NCBI RefSeq assembly: GCF_023701485.1
Contig: NZ_JAMQBK010000016.1
Coordinates: forward strand, 1-64,000
Direction: 5' to 3'
DNA: 64,000 nt
Source of the DNA: Aporhodopirellula aestuarii
Lineage (GTDB): Bacteria > Planctomycetota > Planctomycetia > Pirellulales > Pirellulaceae
Shown: piece after piece, positions 46,627-55,597 of the stretch
Layout of the letters: each line of letters begins with the position of its first letter
Position numbering within the stretch: the stretch's first letter is position 1
Notes under the pieces: generated by a model
Seen by the model: only the letters and a program-made list of their open reading frames with translations
What the model was told of the DNA's origin: nothing
Database searches by the model: none
Program-made: the position numbers and the translations under genes

Positions 46627-48294
46627 TTATTGCTTCGCAATCTGGCCGTTCCACCACCATCGGTTCGTGGGTCGTTGATCACGTAGATTCGCGTAGGCTT
46701 TCAATCCGGGATAGTCCATCGTTCGAAGCGGCAGCAGTTCGTCTGAATCGATCTTCACGCCACCGCTGGCCATCAACACCTGATGCTGTTTCTTTCCTTT
46801 GCGGTATCGATGCAACACCGCGATCGAATCGACCTGAGTCGGCGGTTGCAACTTCTCAGCTTGGTCAGCGGCAAAATACATCACCGCTCGCTGCAACGTT
46901 TCATGATCCGACGTCGCTGCCATCCTCTTCCAAAGCTCGGCGATCGCGGTCGCTGTGTAGACAGACTCTAACGCGCCATAGAGCGGGTATTTGGCACGAA
47001 TCCCTCCCCAGTTCTGATTGAAATGGTCGACGAAGGCGAGAGAGGCATCATCGATCACTCGATTTCCACGCGCACCATCGAGTTGCGCTCGTTCGTTCTC
47101 ACCACTCAGGCGAATCGGCGTGCCGGCAATCTGGATGATCTTATCGCCGTCGACATCTGTTGCTCGAAGGTCGATCGCACGTGAGGTGAACCACAATCGC
47201 AACAGCAGATCCGTCGGTGGAGTGCCGTCACCGGTCGATGACATCAGCTGTAGATAGTTGCGAACTCGTTCCGGCATCGGTTCGCTCCCCAAAGCCAGAC
47301 GCTTCATATGCCGGTCGGCTTCCACCATCAAGTAAGCAACTTCATGCGACGGCGTGGTTCCGAAGACGATGATGTTTTGACGCCCAAGAGCCGCTGCGAG
47401 TGAGTCCGCAGCGAGCCCCATCGGAACTTCGCCACTCACAATGCGTTGCCCCAACGCGGCCGCCGCTCGCAGTCCATCGGGCGTCGGATCGATCGTGCAC
47501 CCATATGGGACGCCACTCCGCGCCGCCTGCAATCCGACCGCCATTGAGACCAAACTCATTGGCGGCAGACCGGTAGCGCGATCAACTTCCCAACCATCCA
47601 CTTCTTCGAATCCGGCAACCGGTCCCGCTAAAATCAAATCATCGCTCGTCACCATGACGAGTGTGACTCGTGACAATCCGGCCATCGCACGAAACGCTTC
47701 GAGATCCTCGTCGGCCTGCGGCGATTCGCTCGAAACAAACCCCTCGCCGTCGTTCTGCGATCGATTTTGTTTAAGCAGTGAACGCGTCGCCAACGCCTGC
47801 ATCATTCGCCGCATCGATACACAACGGGCTTGGGCTGGCAAACGCCAATCATCCTGATTGCCAACATCACGTCCCACATCGGGCCGCGCCGGCGCGAGCA
47901 TGCCGGCGATCGCGGTAGCGTGATCTGACTTCTTGCCACTGGGCCGCTCGTAATCTTTGAGCAAACCACGAGGATCGACCATGACACCCTGCGGATAAGG
48001 AGCCATCGTCCCGACTCCGCCGAGGGCCTCCCACGAGTCAGGCTCCACGGTTTGTTGAATCAACGTCATCAGCGAATCGAAGTCCGCCATCGAACCCCCA
48101 CCCTGGGCATTGTTACCGCCCGCCTGGTCTTGGCCACCAGCACCAGGATTCGCTCCAGGGAAAACTTCGCCACCGGCTTGTTGCCCACCGAATTGTCCAG
48201 AAAACCCAGGCTGTTGAGCATCAACCCATTGCAGGGGCCACAGACATACCGTGGCGAACACCAACATCACCCCACCGGCTGAACTCAAACGCAT
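46627..48294 (-). CDS. DUF1598 family secreted protein
   Basis: A 555-residue protein beginning MRLSSAGGVMLVFATVCLWP, a signal peptide with a cleavage site near VDA-QQ. A Gly/Gln/Asn-rich linker (about 25-75) follows. Most of the rest matches what I know of the DUF1598 family, restricted to Planctomycetes (for example MAPYPQGVMVDPRGLL, RVTLVMVTSDDLILAGP). Function unknown. No catalytic motif seen. The frame is open seven codons upstream (to 48315), but the ATG at 48294 gives the better signal peptide. Confidence 0.8.
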   Translation of the reverse strand: MRLSSAGGVMLVFATVCLWPLQWVDAQQPGFSGQFGGQQAGGEVFPGANPGAGGQDQAGGNNAQGGGSMADFDSLMTLIQQTVEPDSWEALGGVGTMAPYPQGVMVDPRGLLKDYERPSGKKSDHATAIAGMLAPARPDVGRDVGNQDDWRLPAQARCVSMRRMMQALATRSLLKQNRSQNDGEGFVSSESPQADEDLEAFRAMAGLSRVTLVMVTSDDLILAGPVAGFEEVDGWEVDRATGLPPMSLVSMAVGLQAARSGVPYGCTIDPTPDGLRAAAALGQRIVSGEVPMGLAADSLAAALGRQNIIVFGTTPSHEVAYLMVEADRHMKRLALGSEPMPERVRNYLQLMSSTGDGTPPTDLLLRLWFTSRAIDLRATDVDGDKIIQIAGTPIRLSGENERAQLDGARGNRVIDDASLAFVDHFNQNWGGIRAKYPLYGALESVYTATAIAELWKRMAATSDHETLQRAVMYFAADQAEKLQPPTQVDSIAVLHRYRKGKKQHQVLMASGGVKIDSDELLPLRTMDYPGLKAYANLRDQRPTNRWWWNGQIAKQ

Positions 48295-48429
48295 CACAGC
48301 TTCCCCGATTAGCAAAAGAAAAGACGCGGCCCCACCTCGATCGAGAACCCGCGTCTTCGCAATGTATCAGGTCGGTCAGCGCCGGGGAAATTTTTTCGTC
48401 CAGCACACTTCCTTTATTACCCAACTCGC

Positions 48430-48534
48430 TAGAGCATTTCCATTATTGTTGTAGCCACCGTCGCCCGACGGTGGACCACGTTCTGGCGAACGTAGCTACC
48501 TTTGAAAACCTACGTCATTTATAGAAACGCTCTA
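48430..48534. repeat. Foldback repeat with nested hairpin
   Basis: Outer arms TAGAGCATTTC (48430-48440) and GAAACGCTCTA (48524-48534) match at 10 of 11. Inside, CCACCGTCG at 48455-48463 and CGACGGTGG at 48466-48474 form a perfect 9-bp stem with a two-base gap. It lies between the ends of the DUF1598 gene's upstream side and the Dabb gene stop (48540). A related half copy is at 61634-61659. Likely a small non-autonomous repeat or transcription terminator. Confidence 0.7.
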
Positions 48535-48539
48535 AGTGA

Positions 48540-48989
48540 TTACTGAGCCCAATAGTCGACGACGACGACCTTTTCCATGTGAGGCTTGAGAACTTCAACG
48601 AATGCTTTGTGCGCCGGATGGGGGAGGTACTCAGCGCGCCCTGCTTCGTCGGCGAACGAAACGAGAAAGCAATGGGTCAGTCCGTCGTTGAGACCTTCCG
48701 GGCTGTTGTTGACGCCGTGCTCGAACTCCACAATCGAATCGATCTTGCCGGGCAGCTTTGCGAACTCGTCAACGACATTTTGGATTTCAGCTTCCGAACT
48801 CGATTCTTTGAAACCAAACATCACCACGTGACGCAGGAGCTTGGATTCTGATTTCGCGTCGGAACCAACGGCCGCAACCTGCATGGTAGTGATCGCAACG
48901 AGACAGAGGATAACGAACAGGGACAGAGAGGTTTTCACGATCAAGGTTCTCAACCAGAAAGGAGTGAAATGGTTTTGGAGTCCATCCAT
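48540..48989 (-). CDS. Dabb (stress-responsive A/B barrel) domain protein, exported
   Basis: A small protein of about 149 residues. A hydrophobic N-terminal segment (SLFVILCLVAITTM) is followed by a Dabb/ferredoxin-like A+B barrel: LLRHVVMFGFKESSSEAEIQNVV, FEHGVNNSPEGLNDGLTHCFLVSF, YLPHPAHKAFVEVLKPH. Dabb proteins are small dimers of varied function. The signal makes it periplasmic or membrane-linked. The start is uncertain: ATG 48989 (used, with GGGTAGG before it) or GTG 48938, which would give a shorter signal peptide of the normal length. Confidence 0.85.
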   Translation of the reverse strand: MDGLQNHFTPFWLRTLIVKTSLSLFVILCLVAITTMQVAAVGSDAKSESKLLRHVVMFGFKESSSEAEIQNVVDEFAKLPGKIDSIVEFEHGVNNSPEGLNDGLTHCFLVSFADEAGRAEYLPHPAHKAFVEVLKPHMEKVVVVDYWAQ

Positions 48990-49319
48990 CCTACCCGCTC
49001 GACAATTCAGGAAAACCGAAAACGTCGAAAGAATTTGAATCACTCAAAACGGTGACTCGATGGCGAAGCTGTCACTCATTCAAAGCGCATCGATCGCCAA
49101 GCCAATTGCAAACTGAATTGAGAAAGAGTGGGTCGTATTGATCTTGCGCCAACGCGTCGGGTTATTCAACCAACGCATCGCTTCGCAATTAGGAAACTGC
49201 GGATGATGAAAACCCAACAGGCGAACCACTCGGCCAGCATGATTTGACGCCAACCCCAACTTGATCCGCCGCGAAAGATTCATCGCGGCATTGATGCGAA
49301 TATTGACAACGCCTTGAAA
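48990..49319. other. Gene-free region
   Basis: About 330 bases between the Rho gene stop and the Dabb gene start. A 67-codon minus-strand frame (49080-49283) is present but has no recognised domain and no convincing start signal. No clear hairpin terminator is seen. Confidence 0.35.
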
Positions 49320-50666
49320 CTAGGCCAGCTTCGCGCCCGAGATCAGCTTCAAGAAGCCTACGTTGTCATCGAAACGCCCAAGCTGTTTCGTTAACTGTTC
49401 CATCGCATCGACCGGGTGCATTTCACTCAGCGTACGACGCAACATCGAAACGGTTTCGTAGGTTTCTTCATCGAGCAACAATTCCTCGCGACGCGTCCCT
49501 GATTGCGAGATATCAATCGCGGGATAAACACGGCGATCGGCGAGCCGGCGATCAAGCACGACTTCCATATTCCCGGTTCCTTTGAACTCCTGGAAGATCG
49601 CTTCGTCCATCCGACTGTTCGTATCCACCAGACAAGTACCCACAATCGTGAGTGAACCGCCTTCTTGGAACGCCCGCGCGGTCGCAAACAGTTTCTTGGG
49701 AACATCCATCGCGCGGATATCCAATCCGCCGGTGCCGGTAGCACCACCACGTCCGGACTTACCGACCCATTTGTTAAACGCGCGAGCAAGTCGAGTGATC
49801 GAATCGAGCATCAAGAACACATCTTGCCCCGATTCGGCCAAACGCTTCGCACGGTCGATCGCAAGTTGGCTCAAACGCACGTGGCTTTCCACGTCCATGT
49901 CCAAACTACTTGCAATCACTTCGCCATTGACAATGCTGCGCCGCATGTCGGTGACCTCTTCAGGTCGCTCATCGATCAGCAACACCATCAACTTAACGTC
50001 GGGGTGATTTTGCGAGATGCCCTCGGCGATGTGCTGGAGCATGATCGTCTTTCCACTGCGCGGTGGTGCAACGATGAGTGCACGTTGACCGCGGCCGAGC
50101 GGAGCGAGCAAATCGATGACGCGATTGGTCAGCGGAAGTTTGCCCTTTTCGAGTTTAAGAAACTCTTCCGGATTGATCGCTGTGAGATCATCAAACAGCG
50201 GCATCTCGGGGTACTTTTCAGGCGGCTGCCCGTCGACGTCGAGGATCTCTCGAACGCGAGGACCTTGCTGCCGTTTGGCTTGCTGCACCATCGTGTGCAA
50301 CATCACGCCTTGGCGGAGTCCGAACTTTTCAACCATCGTGCCGGGCACGAATGGGTCCGTTCGCTCGCGGGTGTAGTTGTTCGTGGGGCTTCGCAGGAAA
50401 CCGTACCCGTTGGGGTGCATTTCCAAGATGCCGGCCCACTCTTCGAGCGGAGCGTCACTGACGAAGTCGGCTGGTTCTCCGTTGGCACCGCCATTTTGCG
50501 ATCCGCCTCCGCCACCTCCTCCGCCGCCACCGCGACGCCGCCGGCGGGTCCGAGGCTTACCGCCTCCGCCATTGTTGTTATTGTTGGAGCCTTCTCCGCT
50601 ACCTGCGGAACCATTCTGAGAGCCGAAACCACCTCGGCCGCGTGATGAACGCTTCTTTTTTGCCAT
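49320..50666 (-). CDS. rho: Transcription termination factor Rho with Gly/Arg-rich N terminus
   Basis: A 448-residue hexameric RNA-dependent ATPase that ends transcription. The N-terminal ~65 residues are low complexity (SRGRGG, a run of asparagines, RTRRRRR, a run of ten glycines), replacing the usual helical Rho_N domain. Then come the RNA-binding cold-shock-like domain (EEWAGILEMHPNGYGFLRSP, about 72-120) and the ATPase core with Walker A APPRSGKT (about 200-207), LLIDERPEEVTDMRR, the Q and R loops including GGLDIRAMDVPKK, and the C terminus. All catalytic residues are intact. The disordered N terminus resembles the insertions known in Rho of some Actinobacteria and Bacteroidetes that bind RNA or form condensates. 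Confidence 0.97.
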   Translation of the reverse strand: MAKKKRSSRGRGGFGSQNGSAGSGEGSNNNNNGGGGKPRTRRRRRGGGGGGGGGGSQNGGANGEPADFVSDAPLEEWAGILEMHPNGYGFLRSPTNNYTRERTDPFVPGTMVEKFGLRQGVMLHTMVQQAKRQQGPRVREILDVDGQPPEKYPEMPLFDDLTAINPEEFLKLEKGKLPLTNRVIDLLAPLGRGQRALIVAPPRSGKTIMLQHIAEGISQNHPDVKLMVLLIDERPEEVTDMRRSIVNGEVIASSLDMDVESHVRLSQLAIDRAKRLAESGQDVFLMLDSITRLARAFNKWVGKSGRGGATGTGGLDIRAMDVPKKLFATARAFQEGGSLTIVGTCLVDTNSRMDEAIFQEFKGTGNMEVVLDRRLADRRVYPAIDISQSGTRREELLLDEETYETVSMLRRTLSEMHPVDAMEQLTKQLGRFDDNVGFLKLISGAKLA

Positions 50667-51296
50667 CTTTTAATCCAGGTAAACCTGTCTCGGTGTTTTC
50701 ACGAGGAAAACGTTTGTGGTGAATTCGAAAAAGCAACCACTCGGTCGTGACATCGTCTCCGAACGGAAACAACAACATCCGAGGCGCAACGAAAGCACCG
50801 AGCCGATTAAGGCAACCAACAAGAGGAACCGCGTTTGAAAAACGAAAATTGAGGTCGTGTGCACTGAAGGTGGCGGTAACACCATCAGGGCGACCAATGT
50901 GTTCGTGTGATCTAATGCTCACACAAACGGCAAGTCCTTGCCAAAAAGATTCCCATCCAACGAGTCAGGGACACACCTGTTACATTGTCAAACCGGGTGT
51001 CGCACCAAAAGTGTGAGACGGTTGGAGAATTACTCCGGCCCGGCTATCGTGCCAATGATTCGAATATTTCGCGATCGACGCCCAATCGAAACCATCGTTT
51101 ATGGATTGATTGGGTGAGGCCTCACGCTGAAAACAGTAAATAGTCTTCGAGTTTTCGGGGGCCATGGAAAGATCGGTACAGTCGGCGGGCTTAGAAAAAT
51201 CCCGTAACCGAACCAATGCCATTTACCCGAAATATAGGCGACTCTTGGGAGGTGTCAAGGCGAGTTCGCCTCAAATTCGCCCGCCTGCCGGTTTTT
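50667..51296. other. Gene-free region upstream of rho
   Basis: About 630 bases between the rho start and the stop of the symporter gene (both minus). A stem CCCAATC / GATTGGG (51081-51087 with 51108-51114) is immediately followed by a perfect palindrome GTGAGGCCTCAC (51114-51125); another small stem TCGCAC / GTGTGA lies near 51000. These could be a terminator for the symporter operon or a regulatory leader of rho, which is autogenously controlled in many bacteria. No gene is supported here. Confidence 0.4.
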
Positions 51297-53285
51297 TCAA
51301 CTGTTTGCCGTGCCGTTTTTTCCGGTCATCAGGGACACCACCACCAACGTCACCAACGCCAGCGGAATGGTGACAATTCCAGGTTGGCTGAATGGAATCG
51401 GACTACTCGCCGGATCGATCCCGTAAACCTTGCCGAAGGTGTCTGCGGACAACAAGATCCATCCCAGCGAACTGAACATGCCCACCACGACACTCGCAAT
51501 GATCCCGGCCGCAGTCGTGCGTTTCCAGAACAACAACATCACCAAAGCCGGCAAATTTGCGCTCGCGGCGATGCTAAACGCCCAACCGACCAAATAACTG
51601 ACGTTCAGGTTTTGAAATAGAATCCCCAGCAAGATGGAAATTGCCCCGACCACCACCGCCGCGATCTTGGCTACCCGGACTTGATTCCCTTCGGAGAAAT
51701 TGATTCCCAGTACGCCGCCGAGCAAGTCGTGGGCGACCGCACCACTGCTGGCCAGAATCAACCCGCTGACGGTCCCCAGCACGGTCGTGAATGCGATCGC
51801 CGAGATAATCGCAAACAATAAATCGCTGATGCCGCGGGCCAAAAGCGGCGCCGCCATGTTGCTGTTGGTCACATCGAGCGTGCCGCTGGCCATCGCCCCG
51901 AGCCCCAAGTACAGCGTCAACACGTAGAAGAATCCGATGCTGGCGATCCCCACAATCGTGCTCTTCCGCGCTGCGGCGGCATCCTTGACCGTGTAGTACC
52001 GGATCAAAATGTGTGGCAGCGACGCGGTCCCGCAAAACAACGCGAGCATCAACGACAGAAAGTTAACGCGGTCGGCCCAGCGACCGCTGCGAATCCCCGC
52101 AAATGTCGGATGCTCACCCGGACGCAGGACCCGAGCGCCATCAGTCGGCTTCTGATAATAGACCATCGATACCGTTCCATCGGCGTGCGGAATCCGGTCG
52201 CTGCCCCACAACACCACTTCGCTGCGACGCAGCACGTCAAAGAACTGAACCGGTCCGAGCGGCCCGGTCGTCTCGGCATCGCCATCGCTTGACTTCTGCG
52301 ATGAAAACTCATCAGGCAAACGGCTCAACTGGCCAACGGGCTGCAGCGTCCGTTCGCCTTCTTGATCACCCATGGGTAGCCCGCCGATCAACGTGACGCC
52401 GTCTGCATTGACCGTCTGCGACTGTGCCTCCATCAGATAAACACCGTCACTACGGACGTCGACTTTATATACGTCGAAACCGTCATCGACCGTTGATGCA
52501 AAGCGGACATATTGGCCCGAATTCAGCCAACCGTCTTCCGAGTCCCCGCCCGCAAAAAGCGAACGCCCCGCTGCTACAGCAACTCGCCCCGCATCATCAA
52601 TCTCACCGCTGGCGTTGACCACCCCGGAATCGAGCGGCCCGATCGTTTCAAAAGCATCGCGATCGGTTTGAAACCCTTGCTTCAACACCAGCACGACCAA
52701 CACCGTGCTGAAGACGACTAACAACGAGCCCTTGAGAAACTGCACCCACGTTGTCGACACCATTCCGGCCGTGACCACGATCGTAATGACGACGCACCCG
52801 ACCAAGACTACGCCCACCCAATGCGGGAACCCGAGCAGCGGCTGAATCAAAACGCCCGCGCCGACCATCTGCGGGATCAAATAAAACACGCTGACAATCA
52901 ACGTGCTGATCCCAGCGGCTGCTTTGATTCCACGCGAATTGAACTTCGCATCGAGAGCATCGGCAAAGGTGAATCGGCCCAGCCGTTTCATCGGTTCGGC
53001 GATCACGAACAACGCCACGATCCACCCGGCGAGATACCCGATGGAGTACAGAAAACCATCGTACCCATAGGCCGCGATCATCCCGCAGATTCCCAGGAAC
53101 GAGGCGGCCGACAAGTAATCGCCCGCGAAGGCGACCCCGTTGATGAACCAAGGAATCTGACCATGCGCGGCAAAATACCCCGCAGACGATTTCGCTTTAC
53201 TGCCTAGATAAAAACTCAGTCCGACGGTGAAACCGACAAACAGAAAGAACACCACCACTGCTGTAATCGAGGGATCATAAATCAT
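51297..53285 (-). CDS. Sodium:solute symporter, acetate permease (ActP)-like, with large loop insertion
   Basis: A 662-residue transporter of the SSS family with about 13 membrane spans. Sequence in the first third (FINGVAFAGDYLSAASFLGICGMIAAYGYDG) is the typical ActP-like region, and VAHDLLGGVLGIN and AFSIAASANLPALVMLLFWKRTT agree in the last third. About 180 residues (approximately 212-395) between spans form a mainly polar, beta-rich insertion not found in the usual ~550-residue ActP. The gene overlaps its DUF485 partner by four bases (ATGA, 53282-53285). Cation/acetate or related monocarboxylate uptake is the best guess; the CoA-transferase at 23.5 kb may use the product. Confidence 0.9.
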   Translation of the reverse strand: MIYDPSITAVVVFFLFVGFTVGLSFYLGSKAKSSAGYFAAHGQIPWFINGVAFAGDYLSAASFLGICGMIAAYGYDGFLYSIGYLAGWIVALFVIAEPMKRLGRFTFADALDAKFNSRGIKAAAGISTLIVSVFYLIPQMVGAGVLIQPLLGFPHWVGVVLVGCVVITIVVTAGMVSTTWVQFLKGSLLVVFSTVLVVLVLKQGFQTDRDAFETIGPLDSGVVNASGEIDDAGRVAVAAGRSLFAGGDSEDGWLNSGQYVRFASTVDDGFDVYKVDVRSDGVYLMEAQSQTVNADGVTLIGGLPMGDQEGERTLQPVGQLSRLPDEFSSQKSSDGDAETTGPLGPVQFFDVLRRSEVVLWGSDRIPHADGTVSMVYYQKPTDGARVLRPGEHPTFAGIRSGRWADRVNFLSLMLALFCGTASLPHILIRYYTVKDAAAARKSTIVGIASIGFFYVLTLYLGLGAMASGTLDVTNSNMAAPLLARGISDLLFAIISAIAFTTVLGTVSGLILASSGAVAHDLLGGVLGINFSEGNQVRVAKIAAVVVGAISILLGILFQNLNVSYLVGWAFSIAASANLPALVMLLFWKRTTAAGIIASVVVGMFSSLGWILLSADTFGKVYGIDPASSPIPFSQPGIVTIPLALVTLVVVSLMTGKNGTANS

Positions 53286-53605
53286 TTCGTGTCCCCCTCG
53301 CCGTCACGTGACTCGGCACTTGTGCGATCCACTGCTGCACTTTCTGAATCACCCCGCAACGCGAATCCGTAAATGAATGCCATCACGATCGCGACGATGA
53401 TCAGCCCAAACCCATAAACGATCGCGAGATTCAAACCCGCTACCACGACCGTCTCCATCGTGTCAGCGGCAAAAGCGTTGAGCAGAACGAAGCCGAGGTA
53501 GATAAGCGTGTAAACGGCAAACAGCGATAACCCTAAACGCGACGTGGCGGGTAGACCGCTCGAGCCTGACGGTGATTCGGATCGGTTAGCAGACAAAATG
53601 GTCAA
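53282..53605 (-). CDS. DUF485 family small membrane protein (YjcH-like)
   Basis: A protein of about 107 residues with two hydrophobic spans (SLFAVYTLIYLGFVLL and LNLAIVYGFGLIIVAIVM) and polar ends, fitting DUF485. Such proteins are encoded directly before acetate-type symporters (as yjcH-actP) and are thought to be small subunits of them. The reading frame is open up to 54082, but only the last ~100 residues are family-like. A TTG at 53605 with AGAAGAA before it is the best start. Its stop overlaps the symporter start by four bases, so the two are translationally coupled. Confidence 0.82.
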   Translation of the reverse strand: MTILSANRSESPSGSSGLPATSRLGLSLFAVYTLIYLGFVLLNAFAADTMETVVVAGLNLAIVYGFGLIIVAIVMAFIYGFALRGDSESAAVDRTSAESRDGEGDTK

Positions 53606-53983
53606 TTCTTCTGTTAGAAGTCTCGGGAAGTAAAAACTTTCGCCAAAGGATAACTGATCCCGAGCTCTATGTGTTTGCTCGTCTACACACCAATTCTTCG
53701 ATCGCATCCTCGCGATGTTCCTACGAACCCTAAAATACTGAACAACGGCCGCGGCATACTGAACAACAGCAGACCGCTGTATTGGCGATTCGATTCGCTC
53801 ACCGATCGACACAAATGCCGACACCGAGCGTTTCTCGACAAACCTGGCATGGGTGACGTAGGATCTTGATTCCACCGCGAACAAGATCGCCGAAACCGAT
53901 ACCGGAATGCTGTCCAGTTTTCCGTTGGACAGACGCGCCCCATCGCCGCCCCATTTTGCAACGCGACACAGGACATCCCCCCA
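53606..53983. promoter_or_regulatory. Divergent control region with a spaced direct repeat
   Basis: 378 bases between the symporter operon (minus) and pabB (plus). A 12-base direct repeat ATACTGAACAAC occurs at 53735-53746 and 53756-53767, 21 bases apart (two helical turns), placing both copies on the same face of DNA, about 130-160 bases before the DUF485 start. This is the spacing of an operator for a dimeric regulator. No promoter boxes are clear. Confidence 0.45.
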
Positions 53984-55474
53984 TTGCGAACCGGAAACAC
54001 GATTCCCGTCGCTCGCCAGCTCGATCTGATTCACTCCTGCGATCTCTCGCCGGTGTTTGATCGGTTGCGAATGCTTCCGCACTGTTTGTGGCTGGATTCG
54101 GCATCCGACAACGGGTTCGACCGCGGAAGGTACTCGTTTCTAACTGCTGACCCTGTCGCGTGGTGCAGCGCGGACATGGACTCCCCCAACCCCTGGCCCG
54201 TTCTGCATGAATGGTGTCGCAAGCTTCAACACTTGGCACCTACATACACCACCCGATCTGACGAGGCCACCGCTGCACTGCCGCCATTCTGGGGTGGCAT
54301 CGCAGGCTTGCTGGCATACGAATCCGCTTGGTGGCTCGAACCGACACTTCGTCACGATCCCAAACGGCATGCTGATTCAACAACACCAAACACAAGCATC
54401 CCCGGACTCGCGATCGGCCTTTATGACTGGACAATCGCGGCGGACCACCAACTCGGCCAAGCCTGGTTGCTGAGCACGGGTTTGAGCGAAACCTTTGAGC
54501 TCGATCCTGACCGAGCGAATCATCGCGCTGACCAAGTGATGCGGTGGATCGAAGGCGAAAACACCTCCTTGGCCGGCAATGACACGAAACCGTTCACAGG
54601 GGCCGGGCAGACGGGTCGACAGGCCGTGACGAGCAACTTCACCGATGAAAGCTTTGCCGCTGGTGTCCAGGACATTGTTGAAAGGATCCACGGCGGCGAC
54701 TCGTTTCAAGTCAATCTCGCTCAAACGCTATCGCATCCCGCGACCTGTGGTTCGGCAGAACTGTACGGTCGACTCCGCCGAATCAACCCGGCGCCTTATG
54801 CCGGATATTTTAACGCCGGCGAATACCAAGTCATCAGTTCGTCTCCAGAAGGTTTCCTGCAGGTTCGTATCGGCTCCGAGGGCGAACGCACCGTCGTGAC
54901 GCGGCCGATCAAGGGGACGGTAGCTAAGACCGGCGACGAAACGCTGGACACGCGACTCGGCGCTGAGTTGCTCGCCAGCGAAAAGGATCGTGCCGAAAAC
55001 ATCATGATTGTCGACTTGATGCGCAACGATCTCTCGCGCGTGTGCACCGACGCCAGCGTCGAGGTGACGAAACTTTGCGAACTCGAACGCTACCAGCGGG
55101 TTCAACACCTTGTCTCGACGGTGCGTGGCGTGCTCGATCCGGATGCCACCGTCGCTGACCTGCTGGCAGCATGTTTTCCAGGCGGCAGCATCACGGGTGC
55201 GCCCAAGGTGGAAGCGATGCGGACGATCGCTGAACTCGAAAATCGTTCACGGGGGCCGTACTGCGGATCGCTCGGATACGTCAGCCTCAGCGGCGCCGCG
55301 GATTTCAATATATTGATCCGCACGGTGACCCAGCGGCGGACTTCCTCCGGTGCGTCGGTTTGGGATTTTCCGGTCGGCGGCGGGATCACCGCCCGCAGCG
55401 ACCCGAAACGCGAAACGGAAGAAACCTGGGTCAAAGCGGCCAGCCTCCTCGAAGCGATCACCTCGGCAGGCTAA
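53984..55474 (+). CDS. pabB: Aminodeoxychorismate synthase component I (PabB) / chorismate-binding enzyme
   Basis: A 496-residue chorismate-binding enzyme. Motifs: GDSFQVNLAQTL, ISSSPEGFLQV, TRPIKGTV, ENIMIVDLMRNDLSRVC, GSITGAPKVEAM and a C-terminal AGGGITARSDP-like block (VGGGITARSDPKRE). The PIKGT lysine in place of the alanine of TrpE points to 4-amino-4-deoxychorismate synthase, used for folate. No pabA, pabC or trp gene lies nearby. The start is a TTG at 53984 at a position with good N-terminal agreement; no better ATG exists nearby. Confidence 0.93.
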   Translation: MRTGNTIPVARQLDLIHSCDLSPVFDRLRMLPHCLWLDSASDNGFDRGRYSFLTADPVAWCSADMDSPNPWPVLHEWCRKLQHLAPTYTTRSDEATAALPPFWGGIAGLLAYESAWWLEPTLRHDPKRHADSTTPNTSIPGLAIGLYDWTIAADHQLGQAWLLSTGLSETFELDPDRANHRADQVMRWIEGENTSLAGNDTKPFTGAGQTGRQAVTSNFTDESFAAGVQDIVERIHGGDSFQVNLAQTLSHPATCGSAELYGRLRRINPAPYAGYFNAGEYQVISSSPEGFLQVRIGSEGERTVVTRPIKGTVAKTGDETLDTRLGAELLASEKDRAENIMIVDLMRNDLSRVCTDASVEVTKLCELERYQRVQHLVSTVRGVLDPDATVADLLAACFPGGSITGAPKVEAMRTIAELENRSRGPYCGSLGYVSLSGAADFNILIRTVTQRRTSSGASVWDFPVGGGITARSDPKRETEETWVKAASLLEAITSAG

Positions 55475-55597
55475 GTTCACTCCCTCCGAGTGTTCGGAGT
55501 CGTGTTACGGCGATCCGTGTCGCAGATCGCCGCCGCCTCAATCCCCCACTCACCCAGACCTCCACCTGATTGGTCCTCCCATTCACTGGCCCTGCTC

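Noticed and set aside
49080-49283. Minus-strand 67-codon frame between Dabb and rho genes
   Set aside because: No recognisable family, poor start context; not reported as a gene.
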